Source of the DNA: Aselliscus stoliczkanus
Taxonomy: Eukaryota; Chordata; Mammalia; Chiroptera; Hipposideridae
Length of the DNA: 64,000 nucleotides
Assembly (NCBI GenBank): GCA_033961575.1
Contig: CM066731.1
Span: forward strand, 63,450,001 to 63,514,000
Reading direction: 5' to 3'
Numbering within the stretch: position 1 is the first letter of the stretch; every line of letters begins with the position of its first letter. The notes beneath the pieces are model-generated. The model was not told the DNA's origin. It was given only the letters and a program-made list of their open reading frames with translations, and did no database searches. The translations under genes were made by a program, and so were the position numbers. Shown piece by piece: positions 11,315-24,300 of the stretch.

Positions 11315-11846
11315 TATGGTAGCCGGGCCTCAGCATGACCCTCACTAAGAATTCTCTCCTACTGGTTCATGGTCTATCGTAGTCTCCTCCCACACCGACT
11401 AGATCTGAGTGGCTTGTATAACCACTGGAATGCTATGGAAATGCCGGTGTGTAACTTCCGGGCCATAAAACCTACTGGATCTTCTACCTCACTCACTCTA
11501 GGGCCACTCACGCTGGGGGCAGCCAGCTTCAGGGCTGTGGGGATGCTCAAGCAGCTCTATGGAGAGGTTCACGTGGTGAGGTCCATGTGTATTGGCCTCT
11601 TACCAACAGCGCCAACCTGCCAGCCAACTGAATGAGCCATCTTGGAAGCTAATTCTTCAGCCCCATTTAAGTCCCAGCCAACAGTTTGACTGCAACCTTA
11701 GGAGCAACCTTGAGCCAGAACACCAACTAAGCTACTCTCAAATTCCTGACCCACGGAAACTGTGTGAGGTAATAAATATTTATTGTTGTTTTAGCCTCCA
11801 AGTTTTGCAATAATTTGCTAGGCAGTGGTTGATAAATTATACTACA
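11315..11846 (+). mobile_element. MLT1-type LTR (ERVL-MaLR)
   Basis: Begins TATGGTAGCCGGGCCTCAGC and ends with the MaLR hallmark: TGTGAGGTAATAAATATTT, TATTGTTGTTTTAGCC, then GCAGTGGTTGATAAATTATAC. About 530 bp, strongly diverged, solo LTR. No internal sequence is seen. Confidence 0.75.
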
Positions 11847-12906
11847 TTTCCTATAATAGAAGGTATTTAGCTCTCTTTCAAGCCCCACCCCCTTCCTATA
11901 AACATACAAATTCACACTTCTTTCTTCATCCTTCCAATAGAATAATTTCATATCTTTGGGTTATAGCACTATTCATTGCTTATATTATTATGCATACATG
12001 AATATTCATAACAGAACTTCTTAGTATTTTGTGATTAGATTTTCTTTCTCCTATAATATTTCATAAATATACTCTTAGCATGTTAAAAAGGATCATGAAA
12101 TCTATTGATTTCATTTTTTTTCCCCTTGGAAACAATCTCTGTGAAAGCTCTTTGTGTTTCTATTCTACTCTACACAGGCTGGTCCCTAGGATACTATAAA
12201 GCCCTCCCTCACTTTAAGAGTTCCCTTCACATCATTCCAGGAATTCCCCTCATCATGGGAATCCCCTGTCCTCATGTTGTAGCAACAACTTCTTGGATTG
12301 CACATTTGTCTCCTTGATTTATTCCTTTGTTTTGTTGTAGAAAATTCTTCAATAGCTTTCCAAAAAAAAAAAGTTTACACGAATGGCAAGTTTTTCAAAC
12401 CTTGTATGAATATACAACAATTTTATTCTACTCTCACAGTAAATATTCCATTGAACTATTGTTCTGTATTATATTTGTATTAGTTGCTTATTTTAGAATC
12501 AAGCTGTGTCAGGGACTTTAAAAGGCTGCTTTGGAAACATGCTTTTTGAGAACTATTTCCAATGAAAGAGCTCAAGTTTGGTCACATTTAAAATTGTTAA
12601 TGTTTATGCTTTTCCAGTAGAAAACCAACTGTTTCTTTTCTTTTTTATTTGAAGAAAAATAAACACACAGGAGCTGGAGTAATCACAGAAATATCACTGT
12701 GTGATATTTAGTTCCTAATCACTTTTTGTAAGGAAGATAAAAAGAAGAGATAATAGAATGTTAAAATACTGATACTTGAATCTGGTTTCACAATACTAAC
12801 ATAATAATTAAAATATATGCACAGATGGTATTACATGTGTATTTTAAGAATTTCTCAAATATTTTGAAAATGCAGTATTTTGGTTTTATATTTCATAATT
12901 ATATAT

Positions 12907-12924
12907 ACTCATTATATAATGAGT
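12907..12924. repeat. Perfect 18-bp palindrome in an AT-rich tract
   Basis: ACTCATTATATAATGAGT reads the same on both strands. It sits in about 100 bp of nearly pure A/T (12890-13000), so chance is a reasonable explanation. Confidence 0.6.
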
Positions 12925-13497
12925 TTTATATATTATATGTTTAGTTATATAATATATAAAATATTTACATATTACATATATAGTTATATATAGTATTAAT
13001 TAGACAGAGGGCTCTAAATTTGAAAATATTTTGTATAGTTAGTCTGAACATTCTCTGAACCCAATAAAGCTATGATCCTCTACATTACAAAATAGAAACA
13101 CACATTAGATACAAGAACTCTTTATCATTCTTGCGAAGTCTCCACCTTTGATCAGATTACCCCTACATACACTCTAGATTGATTATTGGTTATAAATGGC
13201 TAAGTAGGTTTTTATAAAAAAGGTTTGTATAAGTCATTTAGACATCTGTAAAAGTTGCAGACTCTAGAATGCTATATGAGACTTGTTATTAAGTAAGAAA
13301 AAATATATTAAAGAGAGGTTAAAGCATATCAAAGGCATTGCTGTTTGATAAGTTCTTTTATAATCACATGCATAATTATCTGTAAGAATTACATTATCAG
13401 AGCCAATGAACAACTCGATTTGTTAACTGGCTGAAACTAACAGAGAAAAGAGTGGTTAAGTGTCCCCGGGATATCTGGTGTGGCTGGAGTAGACAAA

Positions 13498-13582
13498 TAT
13501 TGGGTTGTTGGAAAAGTCATGACATATTTTTTCTATGTTTTTCCCTGCAAAAACGCATGATGACTTCTCTGACAACCCAGTA
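13498..13582. mobile_element. 85-bp mariner-like MITE
   Basis: Flanked by TA. The left end TTGGGTTGTTGGAAAAGTCA is matched in reverse complement by the right end (CTGGGTTGTCAGAGAAGTCA read inward). The centre is T-rich/A-rich and also nearly self-complementary. The design is like human MADE1, an 80-bp mariner derivative. A second copy of identical length is at 42951. Confidence 0.85.
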
Positions 13583-14374
13583 GAAAGGGATGGTTGCAGC
13601 AAATTAGGCTTAAAAGGTGAGATGATTTACATTCTCAAGGACCTTGTAAGGCCTATGGAGGCACCTGAATTTGATCATATGGGCAATGGTGAGCCAGCAG
13701 AGAGCTCTACATAAATGAATTAGATTCAATTCAGTTTTTAGGAAGGTAACAAAAGGCAATATTGATAACGAATGGGGTGAGAGACACTACAGTAATTCTA
13801 GAAAAAGATAATAGGATTAACTTTAAGCAATCATAAAAATGATAAAAAGGGGTAGGTTGCTGAAACATTTTAGGGATAAAAATCCACATGCTTTGTAGAG
13901 TTATTGGGTATATAAAGCAAGGTGAGAAATAATGAGGAACAAAGGGCAACTTGGCTTCTGTCCTAGAATGACAGAGTAAAACTACAGTTTCTGTTTATAT
14001 GGCACATCACAATTTACAAAACACTTTCATTTCTACTGCATTCCATTTGTTCAACAACCTTGATAAATGAATATGTATTAAATTACACTTAGGTTTATAT
14101 AGTAATCTTAAAAAGGCTCTAACCACTACTAAATCATTTCTTTGTGAGATACTCTGTGTAGGCATTTTTCCCAGCCATCTTTCTTTCCTTATAAAGTAGA
14201 GGCCGACTTGTGTTCCCCTCTTCAAAGACACGTGTACATACCTATATTGTCTTTTATTCTTCCCATGATACTAGATAAATGGACTTTTACAAATAGCTAG
14301 TTTAACGGGCATGGGTGTAGTAGGTTATATCTGTTTGTTTCTGGGGAAAAAAAAATTATTTAGATAAATAGTAC

Positions 14375-14510
14375 ATTTCAAACTCTGACCACATGAATCA
14401 TCTAAGGATTCTGATAAAATGCAGATTCGGATTCAGTGAGTCCCGGATGGGTCCTGCATTTCTAACAAATTCCCCATGACGCAACGCTACTAGTATATGG
14501 AACACATTTT
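14375..14510. mobile_element. MER5A-like hAT-Charlie fragment
   Basis: Recognisable words include CTGATAAAATGCAGATTCGG and GATTCAGTGAGTCCCGG followed by TGCATTTCTAACAAATTCCC. Short and diverged. Confidence 0.6.
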
Positions 14511-14536
14511 GATCAGAAGGGATTTAGAGTAAAGCT

Positions 14537-14547
14537 CCCCCCCCCCC
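14537..14547. repeat. C11 run followed by short CA repeat
   Basis: Eleven consecutive C, then ACACACACA. Confidence 0.95.
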
Positions 14548-14661
14548 ACACACACCTTTGCTTAAGCTGGGGTGCCATTTTGAGACAATTATAATGGATC
14601 TGATTTCAGTTTTAAAATCACATTCATTTTCTCACAGGTTCCAAGGTGGACAGTAGTTGCT

Positions 14662-14735
14662 GCCAAGTGTATATGTATTTCCTTGTAGACATCTAACTGC
14701 CAATTGTATACGTGTTTCCTTGTAGACATCTAACT
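14662..14735. repeat. 37-bp tandem duplication (two copies)
   Basis: The unit ending TTCCTTGTAGACATCTAACT occurs twice with a 37-bp period and only a few mismatches near its start. Confidence 0.85.
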
Positions 14736-16728
14736 GCATTCCATTCGATCTCTGTTGGCAAGCATCTCCCTAAGGGTTTCTAAACACATCCGTGGCCTTT
14801 TTCAAAAAAAGATCTCATAAAGAATCACCTCATTGTTAGTTGTTAATTAATAGTTCTTTTATTGACAACTTGGATGTATGCCTCTGAATTTTGCAAGTAT
14901 TTTAAAATTAAAATTACTTGCAAAGTGTTTCAAATACTTCTTCTGGCAATGAAGTTGGCTTGGAAGCAGAATTCTTAACTCTCCTGCCACAGGTCTTTTT
15001 TTTATGATTCCATAGCCTTGTGGGTTTCCTTAATAGTCCGAAACTCCACAATATAATCCATGTGTGTTGAAAGACATCTGAAATCACTGACATGCCTCAG
15101 GGTCTCAAGATTAAGCAACCATCAGCTCTGCCCTCATGTAGCTGGGCATGTTTAGGTCTATCTCAGAAATTCCTTCTTTCTCTTTCTCCTCTTCTACCGC
15201 TCCACTTTCTCTTTGAGGAAACTCATTTATGGTTCAGACAGATTCCTCAAGGAACGCTTTTTTATTTGCATGGAAGTCCCTCAAGTCAAACCTCAGGAGA
15301 TGGACAATATCCCTTTGTGTACATGACAAAGAGGTAACCCTGAAAGCATTGGCTTATATTTATGAGATTCTAAGCAAGAGCTCTGCCACCCTGGAAAAGG
15401 ATAGCCTCCATTTGCTGCTTAGGCATTAAAAGTCCTTTCTTTAGTGCCCTACATGCCAGACAGCTACAGGACACAGGTTGAAAAGTACAGGCTAATCAGT
15501 GTTGGCAGTAATTTCTCCAAAAGGTCCTGGGATCTTTGAGCTGGATGGCCCACAGAGAGTCTGTTGCTTAACCTCCTGTTCCGTTCAGGAATCCTTAACA
15601 CAGCATCTTTGAAATCCATTCAAGGCACCATGAGTGCTTTCTGGAGGGCTGAGACCCTAGCTGGACAGCTCCAGCGGTTAAACATCTGCAGCTGTGAGCG
15701 GTCACGTGCATTTCCTCCAGCTGCTCTGACGTTTCACACTCTTTCTGCTCACCTCCTGCGCTTATATGTTCCTGCTCTTTCAATTCGACAGTGTTAATTA
15801 AGTCCTGGTTACAGCTTTCAGTACTGTTACCTGAGCTCCCCGCAAATGGCTTCACTTTAGTTAGCAGTTTGACACTCGTCAAAATATAGTGAGACCCGAA
15901 CTTTGACATACATGTTATTGGCATCTCAGATTGCATCTTATCCCTGTATTTTGAGCCTCAGTGGCTCTTCTAGTTACAAACATTTTACAGCTCTCTTCAG
16001 GAACTGGATGAAGTCACTCTCACTACAGAAAGTGTGCACCTTTTCCCTCCTATTTTTAGATACCCCGATACATAGTTAAACGATATGCATCAGACCACAC
16101 ATATTGCTGGAGACCTGACTGGGAATATAGCCCAGTAAACTTGGCTCTCAGCCTGGTATACTTCTAACCACATGACCATCATTTCTGATGACTGTAAATT
16201 TACGTAGTTCTCCTCTTGCAGACACAGGCAGGAGATAAGCACATCGCAAATGGGACAAGTCGGTGCATTGTTAAGTAAGTTTCTAAACTGAACAGTGTGT
16301 ATTTTCAAGGGTTCCGGCTGCTACTGAGTGTGAATGGGCCACATTTTGTTCATGTTATCAGGACGCATGGCATTTCTGAGGGTCCCGTTATTACGGACTG
16401 CCCTAATATTCACATTCTTGGCTCTTGTCTTGCCGGACGTGGATTTTGCTCCAATGGCATCTTTCTAAGAGCACTTCTGACTGTTGGCAGCAGCTGCTGC
16501 TGTTAAATTCTTCATGGCCTCTGTGCTATGCCCTCCAATAGACTTCCTGAGAAATTGAGCCACTCGATGCTTAAAATTTCAACTATATGCTTCTAAACCT
16601 GAAACAGATGTTATCTTGGCTGCTGTCATTTGTCATGGACTTGTCTATTTGCATTGTATACAAGGCAGGTTAATGGCAGGTAATTTGCTGCCTCATTTTC
16701 TAGAGAAAGAAAAAGGGAGAGGGAGGAT

Positions 16729-16733
<5 letters not shown>

Positions 16734-16781
<48 letters not shown>
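16734..16781. repeat. (GA)n microsatellite
   Basis: About 24 uninterrupted GA units upstream of the PI15 promoter. Confidence 0.97.
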
Positions 16782-16787
<6 letters not shown>

Positions 16788-17219
16788 GAGAAATAAAGCC
16801 ACTTGGAGATGGAGTACAACCACAGAGCATCTATTATCCTAATATCATATGCTATAGTTTAGCTACTACTGATTTGCCTGGCACCCCTCTCTAATCATAT
16901 TTGTGGCCGCCCAGATGAACTAAGTGAGCTCATCTTTTCATTTAATATCAGCTTGCTCTTTTCAGCTCCTATGTCATTTAGTGTCTTAAAAAAATGTACT
17001 GCTTGTTACTCAGTAGTCTGTGTTTTCAAGAACTCACAGTCTTTTTTTCTTTCTCTTTTTGGTATGGGAACCAGGAACTACAAACTATTAAATGGAGAAA
17101 ATGAACCACTTACAGAAAAGGTGGAAACCCAGAGAAAAAAGGGGTTTGTATTTTATGATTTGTACTTTGTAAGCTGTGGGTGTGACTCAATTTCCTCACC
17201 ACCCACATAAAAAAGGTTG

Positions 17220-17340
17220 CCACCCAATCACTGTTTTTTTTTTCTGTCCCAAACCCCTCCCCTTTGATTTTGGCTAGGGGAGACCCTAGGAAAGACTGCC
17301 CTTTCTGGACGTTGCCGACTGTGACATATAAAAGCTGTTA
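17220..17340 (+). promoter_or_regulatory. PI15: PI15 core promoter (TATA box, CCAAT, C-rich Sp/KLF-like tract)
   Basis: A TATAAAAG box lies at 17327-17334. A CCAAT motif is at 17224-17228, followed by a CCCCTCCCC tract near 17253 and a TCF/LEF-like CTTTGAT just after it. The spacing places transcription start near 17357-17360. A splice donor about 140 bp downstream fits a short non-coding first exon. There is no CpG island, so this looks like a tissue-restricted TATA promoter. The boxes are seen directly; their use is inferred. Confidence 0.7.
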
Positions 17341-17357
17341 GCTACTCCTGGAGCCAG

Positions 17358-17497
17358 CAGCAGTCAAACCTTGCAGACTTTTGCTCTCTGAGAGTTTGTA
17401 ATAAGACACACTCCTCTTACAAGAGTTTATACTACAACCTAGCAAAGAACTTTAAATTTTTGGAAGAACAAAATACTCATTTTGGCATTGTGCAGAG
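17358..17497 (+). other. PI15: PI15 non-coding exon 1 (5' UTR)
   Basis: The stretch runs from the predicted start about 30 bp after the TATA box to a consensus donor (GAG then GTAAGC at 17498). It has no ATG that reads into the PI15 frame. The next acceptor is at 18047-18048, giving an intron of about 550 bp that holds a 30-nt poly-T run at 17917-17946. The start coordinate is an estimate; the donor is well supported. Confidence 0.65.
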
Positions 17498-17914
17498 GTA
17501 AGCTATTTAGTTCAACAAGTTTGTTTTGCATGCATTGATTTTAAAGTAGCTCACATTTTTTTTTTTTGTTAGAAATGAGATTGGATTATTATGACTTTTT
17601 TGTATGTGTTCTATCACTTGGTGTCCCTATCTGTCTGGGAGACATGATCAGCACATTGTCTGTTGTTACCTAGGATGCATTTTTCCTCTTCACTCTCAAG
17701 AGGAATTGCAATTCCTAGAGATTCCCCTCTGAAAACAAATGATCCAGGCATTGGGGGCAAGGGGTTCACATTTACTTTAGGCTTAGTAATCAGACTGTGA
17801 GTTCTTCTCAGCTGCAGGGAAATTCCTTTTAGGAATCTGCCTTATAACACCCAGTAAAATGTAAAGATGCTACACTAGGTAGTCTCCTAAATTTGAGAGT
17901 TCAACATGCGTGTG

Positions 17915-17916
<2 letters not shown>

Positions 17917-17946
<30 letters not shown>
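17917..17946. repeat. Poly-T run in PI15 intron 1
   Basis: Thirty consecutive T, about 100 bp before the acceptor of exon 2; followed by AGAGAAAAATC. It could be the tail of a lost minus-strand retroelement, but no body is visible. Confidence 0.95.
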
Positions 17947-17949
<3 letters not shown>

Positions 17950-18048
17950 GAAAAATCAAATCAAACCATGCTCCCACATAGTGACCTGTAAATCCATCCT
18001 CTCTGGCCCTCCTTTTCTTTTCTTTTCTTTTTTGTTTTCCTTTCCTAG

Positions 18049-18386
18049 ACCCTAACTCTACCTTTCTGATTTAAAGCAAACGTGAGCTTGGTGGCCTGTC
18101 GCCCACCCTCACAATGACAGCACTCTCTGCCGTCAGCAGTGCGCTCCTGTTCTCCCTTCTCTGTGAAGCAAGCACTGTCGTCTTACTCAATTCCACTGAC
18201 TCATCCTCGCCAACCAATAATTTCACTGATATTGAAGCAGCTCTCACAGCACAGCTAGGCTCTGCGGACGTCCCCAAAGCCAGGCGGAAGCGCTACATTT
18301 CGCAAAATGACATGATCGCCATTCTCGACTACCATAACCAGGTCCGGGGTAAAGTGTTCCCGCCGGCAGCGAACATGGAGTATATG
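18049..18386 (+). CDS. PI15: PI15 exon 2 (5' UTR end plus codons 1-91)
   Basis: The acceptor is a long pyrimidine tract ending in TTTCCTAG at 18048. The ATG at 18114 begins the signal peptide; 273 coding bases (91 codons, phase 0) run to Met91 and a GTAAGA donor at 18387. The exon carries the signal peptide, the propeptide, the RRKR cleavage site and the first CAP helix with His74. The start was chosen because it gives the expected signal peptide and total length; the 5' UTR part in this exon has no upstream in-frame ATG. Confidence 0.95.
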
Positions 18387-21300
18387 GTAAGAGGAACTCG
18401 TTTTTCTTTTAAGTTCGGGGTGAGGACGCTGTATTTAAGTTGTCTGTTACAAGGACCTAAAGAGTGTTTGCATGGCATGAGATGCAGAGTGTGGGGACTT
18501 TTTACACATTGTAACTTACAGAAGGTTCTTATGTGCCTGGTAAATGTAAGTGCTGTTCCATCATACAATTAAAGGGGAGGAGGGGGAATCTATGTCCTTT
18601 TGTGAGCCTATAATCATCTATGACTCAGATCTTATGTAAGAAACACAGATAAAAAGGGGGGTATGTTGACTGATCACATTTGGAAGATCCACTTTTTAAA
18701 CAAAAAAATTCACATGGAACATTTTCTGTGCTTTGTTTATGTAACAGTCCTATCTATCAGCTAAAACCATTCTTGAAAATCATTTTTTTTTTTTCAAGTT
18801 ATAGGCTTTGTGGGCACGATCTCTCCTCTGGGTAGGTGTCTTTTCCCTTTCTTGGGCAAAGCTCTTTCTGACGCTGGTCTGTTTGTATCCTCCAAGAACA
18901 TGCTGACTTGCTCCTCCTGCTGATTTAGGGCTTGTCGCTCAGATGGTAAGGCAGCCAGCACATGTGGATGCTGTTCCAACATTCTTTGCTTGCTCTTAAA
19001 AATAGGCTCTCAGTGTTTAAATCATGTTACTTAGAGAGTTTAAAAAAAAAAGTTGGTATTGAAGGAATAGACGTCTTTTTAAAGTTTCTTTCTTTTGGGT
19101 TTTGAATTTATGCAAGGATATGGTTTAAATTCCAGCGCCTTCCCAGAGCACAGCGTGGAGGCCATTTAACACAGGGAGGACCACCAGGTGTGGGGGCGGT
19201 GGTGCCACTAATAACGTTTCCTAAGTGCGGAACTGAAATTGTGGGCTTTCTACCAAATTATAAATTCACCTGTTTTATTCAAATAAGCTCTTTACATTTG
19301 ACTAAATGCAGATATCAGTGTCACAGGAAAACTAAATACTTGCCAAATGTTAAGAGTCATAGTTCACAGAAGCATAATTTAGTCTCTGTAAAAATGCATT
19401 TTCCCAGGACTTTTTAAAGAAAGGAAAAGAAAATGCAATCAGAGGAAAAGCAAAATGGTACATGAGGGGCAATGTAGTCACATGATTAAGAATTTGAGCT
19501 GTGAAATCTAAATGTTTGGGTTTGCACCCCGGTCCTGGAATATAAGCTAAGTGAATGAATGCATTGCATCATTGCGTTTCAGTTGCATCACCTCTAATAC
19601 GAGGATAAAGGGAGCGTTTACCACATAGAGCTATCATGAGGAACGCATGAGTTGAGTGGTAGAGCAATCAGACCAGAGCCTAGAGTGAAATAGATCTTCA
19701 ATAAACATGAGCTTGGACAGGTTTCTGTGAACGTCTATGGAATGCACCCAGTGCAAACCTAGTTAAGCTCTAAAAGCAGAAACAATCATAGACTTTGAGG
19801 AGGTGTTTCTAGGTGATGCACAGATGTAGAAAGAAGAGGAACAAATATGTTTTCAAAGTTCCCAAAAATGATGAGAGAAATGTCCATAAGATTCTGTGTG
19901 AGCTCAGGAAGGTATCATGTCCAGATTGTGGGTTTAGGGACTGCTTCCTGGAGGCGATCACATCCCTGAGACGAAGGTGAGAATTGAGACGGCTGCACCA
20001 GCTTTGGAGACAAGCACATCTGGGCCGCAGTCCCAACTTGGCTGCTTCCCTTGTGGACTTGCATAAGTTCCTGAAGGTGTTAAGACCCAGTTCCCTTATC
20101 TGTAAAGTGGGAATGATAACTTGCATAACAACCAATGTGTATATAATGCGATTCACTGTTTTAACGATATTGGGGGAAGAAGGGTCATCTTGGTAAAGGT
20201 GTAGGTGGGGTACAACCCTGTAGAAATAAATTGGAAAAAGGCACATTTTTCTAGTTATCTTTCCCCATGGATCAAGAATTAATTAATTCCATATGCCTTT
20301 ATTTAATTGCATCTATGTGCCAAGGACTTGGCTTATTGTTTCCACAGATGCTTATTCACTAGCTTACGAGGTTTTCCCTACGAGGTTATGAGGTTAAGAC
20401 TGTGATCTGCATTTTACAAATGAAATCACTCAGGCCCAGAGAGGTTAATCAGTAGGCCAACGTATATGGATCAATGGGATTAGGCTTTTGGTCTGTGTAA
20501 TTTCAAAGCCTATGCTTGTGTTGGGAGCATCTTTTCATTTGCTAGAACTAGCAAATGTCCCATTGTTGGCACCCCTGAGATGTCAGAATAGCTTGTTTCC
20601 TTCTTTAAAATGCCAGTTGAAATTCTATAATATTCATCTACTATTTGTTATTCCCCTCTTATCTGCTTTTTCAAATATGGGAGCTATTGCATATGACTTA
20701 TTTTGTAAGAACCAGATACGGTGCTGATTATATAGTAGAAGCTTTATAAGTCCTCTAAGTCCTCTTTAACTTCATTAATGTTAAAGAGAAACAGCAGCAG
20801 TTAGAACACTAGGTTCTATAAAGTAACATTTGACTGTCTCAAATTATCATGCAAACACTGCATTGAGTTCATCAGCACATGTATTTACTCACCTGATATT
20901 TATTGAGCATTTACTATACATTAGGCATTAGTCTAAGCACCAACAGAATAGACACTCCTTGGCCATCTGGGTGGGGAAGCAGACAGTAAACAAGATACAT
21001 AAATAAACTACATAGTTCATTAGAAGGTCACAAGGTTCTGAAGAAAAACAAGGCAGGTTGTGGTGAGGCTGCAAAATTTAATGGTGGTCTGGAACTTGCT
21101 TAGTGAGAGAGTCGTGGAGAGAGGTGAGAGAATTGGCCACACTGATAAATGAGGAGAGACCGACCATTCCAGGCAGCGGAGGACAACATCGATTAGTTTA
21201 GTTAGAAACATATGCTCACTTTTGTGAAATCATAGGATCTGAGTAAACTGACCGGTTAAATAATTCATTGGATCCCTCAGAGAAACTCTGAGGGGAGTAG

Positions 21301-24300
21301 AATATATAATAGGTAGCTTGTAGATCAGATGTGGCTGTCATCTCTAGGCCTGGTTAAAAATAAAAACCTCAATTGAACATTACCTTTATTTTAACTTGTT
21401 CAACATTGATTTGGATTGTGAGCAATTTGAAAATGAGTTCAGTTCCTAATGTCTACTATGTGTCAAAAACTTGGGATATATAGCTTGCTAGGGCCACCAA
21501 CCACATGTCCAAAGTATCCCCCTCACTGAGGGAAAGCACCTCGGAGACTCATGGAAGATGGTCTTCAGCTCGGGGCTCTTCCTAACAGCACCAGCCTTAT
21601 CAGCAATCCCTTTCACCCCCAACTTTTCTCTCTGAACCTTTTCTTTTCTTTTTCTTTTTTTTTAGGGCAGTGTCACTGGCCCTCATATGTGGGACCCGAA
21701 CCGGGGCTGCTGGCTTCCCAAGCCAGCGCTTAAGCACCGTACCATTCGGCTAGACTTACTCTGAACCTTTTCTTATGCCATTTCCTCTCCTTCTAATGTC
21801 ACCTCATTGATGCCTTCCATTATTTATGATCCTACCCTTCAAGTTGTAATCAGAAAGTTGTATCTTTTATTTATATTTTTTTCATTCACAACCATAATTT
21901 CTCCATCTTTTGAAGCACCGTAACCTATTAGGTCTATCACACTGATCTCATCATAATCGAACTTGATTTATAATTATTTGTATGTTTCTCACAAACTTCC
22001 CAATTTTAAGCTTTCAGGATGCTAAGTTCTATGTTTATTCATCTTTGTATCACTATTTTCTTGTGCAATATCTTGCCTATAGACAGTGATCTACCATTAT
22101 TTGATGAATTTAGTTGAAATCCCTATGAATTGCTATATATTTATAAGTAGCACCAATTTGGATATTACAGTTGGCCCTCTAAAACCTCAGGTTCTCCATC
22201 TGTTGATTCAAACAACTGCGGATCAAAATTATTTGAAAAAAAAAATGTTACTTTGTTGCTGAGGTGTGCTATGTAGTCATACCTATGATGTATACTTTTC
22301 CTTTCTTGTCATTATTCCCTAAATAATACAGTATAACAACTATTTACATAGCATTTATACAGTATTAGGTATTATAAGTATACTAGAGATGATTTAAAGT
22401 ACACAGCAGGATGCACATGGGTTATATGCAAATACTACGCCATTTTATATAAGGGACTTGAGCATCTGTGGATTTTAGTATCTGTGGGGTCTTGGAACCG
22501 ATTCCCCAAGGATAATGAGGGACAACTATATTATTTACATTTTAATAGAAGTTTCCTCATCATTTATAATCACATTTTATCCCATGCACCCAAAGTACAA
22601 AAGTTTTATATAAATTCAAAAAAGTAATAATATAGATAGAGCTTAAGATATGTAAGTCATACCTCTTTACTCTTGGCTTCTGTTTCACAATTAGTTTATT
22701 GACAAATTTCCAGAGCTCCTTGGACACCAGCTGTTTTTCATTCTTCCTAAGGGCAGCTTAAACCATGACTCTAAACCACAAACCACACTAGTTTCTTAGA
22801 ATAAGAATTATCCCCAAAAGAATGAAATAGTGAGACTCACACATGGAGTAAAATTTGTAGGAGATTCTCTGAATCCAAGTCAATTGAATAAATTAATTTA
22901 AAAAAATTCAAGTCCCTTCATGAGAAGATGACATCCAGCAATAACAGCAAACTTTGTCTGTAAAGTGTAAACAAAACAGGAAAAATCCCAAAAAACATTA
23001 GGCAGAGAAACCCACTGAGCATATAAATCAGCCGGGTGTTAACCCGGCTGCACAGGATTGATGTCATAAAAGAGGTCCAGAGAAATACCATGGAGAAGTC
23101 AAAGAAAAAAGTGCTAATCCCTAGTTGGCAAAATCATGAAGGCTCCCTGGACAAGAGGCATTTGAGATAGCTAGGAAAGGGCAGGGCTGGCTGTTATGGT
23201 AGGTGAAGCAGGGCATGAACAAAATTGCCAGGAGGGAAAAAAAGCCTAGTGTGTTAGCCATGTTTTTGAGGAGTCTGAGAAAAGACTGGGGATCCCTTAA
23301 TACAACGGCATTAGGGAAGCTGTGGAAGTTTCACCAGGGTCAGAGATACATTTTAGAAAGGTGACCCTGGTGATTGATGGAGTTTAGATTGGCAGTGAAA
23401 GTGACAGGAGTTTAGATTGGCAATCAGTAAGTCAGCGGTGCCCTTTCTTTAGGCAGAGGTGGGGAGGAGCTGGGCACCCACATCTACACACAGTGACAGG
23501 TACAACCCCACTGAGTGAGTGTTGTGGGCGAGATAGCGGTCTTCCCAGATAGTGCAGAATGGTGGGAGGCCAGGTGAGGGGCGGCATGAAGATACAGATG
23601 GATATTAACTGAATAACTTAACATGGAAAATAAAAGGTGTAATGTAATTTCTAGAAGCCAAAATAGCTATATTAAAAGCATAGCCTATTTCATTTGTTTG
23701 GTGCCCGCAAATGTTATTGGCAGAGATAAAGGAATATGGCTTCCTTTGCATTTTTGGAAAAGAGAAAAATACTAGTTACCAAGTCTCAGCAGGTAGTAAC
23801 ATAACAGGAAGTATGACTCGAATGAATGAATGAATGAATGAATTAATGAATGAATGGAGAATAAATTAATCCATCCTAAGAAATAGCCAGAGAACTAATT
23901 TGCCTACAATAACTTATGACTTGGGAATAGTGGGAAAAGAATGCTGATTTCGTTTATCTGGGCTTCCTGTGGGACAGAATATATATAATGCAAACTACTA
24001 TTTTTCTTCATTCAGTAGTTGTCTAAATATTTGTGACGTCCATCCTCGTTATTTTGCAAAACAATGAAACCACGGATTGTCCCAGATGGCACACTTCCTC
24101 TCATTTGGGAAGGATAACTCAATTTTCTTGTTACAAGCATGAGAAATTTGATGTGTCTTACCTAAATCTTCTCAATGAATGCTTTCATGGCCACTAGAGA
24201 GCCTCCAGGGAGAGCGGCTGCCAGCCAGCAGTGAGCTGGGATACTGCTGACAGGAAGGAATTTCTCCAGTACGCTCGGAACTGCATTCCTGTTCTAGATG

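Larger units (their letters stand above)
11850..17219. other. PI15 5' flank; no gene seen
   Basis: AT-rich to about 14.3 kb, then more even composition. Contains a mariner-type palindrome at 13498, a MER5A-like fragment (about 14375-14510), a C run at 14537-14547, a 37-bp tandem duplication at 14662-14735 and a GA microsatellite at 16734-16781. From about 14.8 to 16.7 kb and from 16.8 to 17.2 kb I see no repeat, so promoter-proximal regulatory DNA is plausible there. Confidence 0.4.

Noticed and set aside
18387..18572. Extension of PI15 exon 2 past Met91
   Set aside because: The frame stays open by chance for about 60 codons, but the GTAAGA donor at 18387 and the perfect join to exon 3 give the expected protein.
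24190..24225. A second CTCF-like site (CCACTAGAGAGCC)
   Set aside because: It fails the GGGC core of the consensus, unlike the site at 51491.
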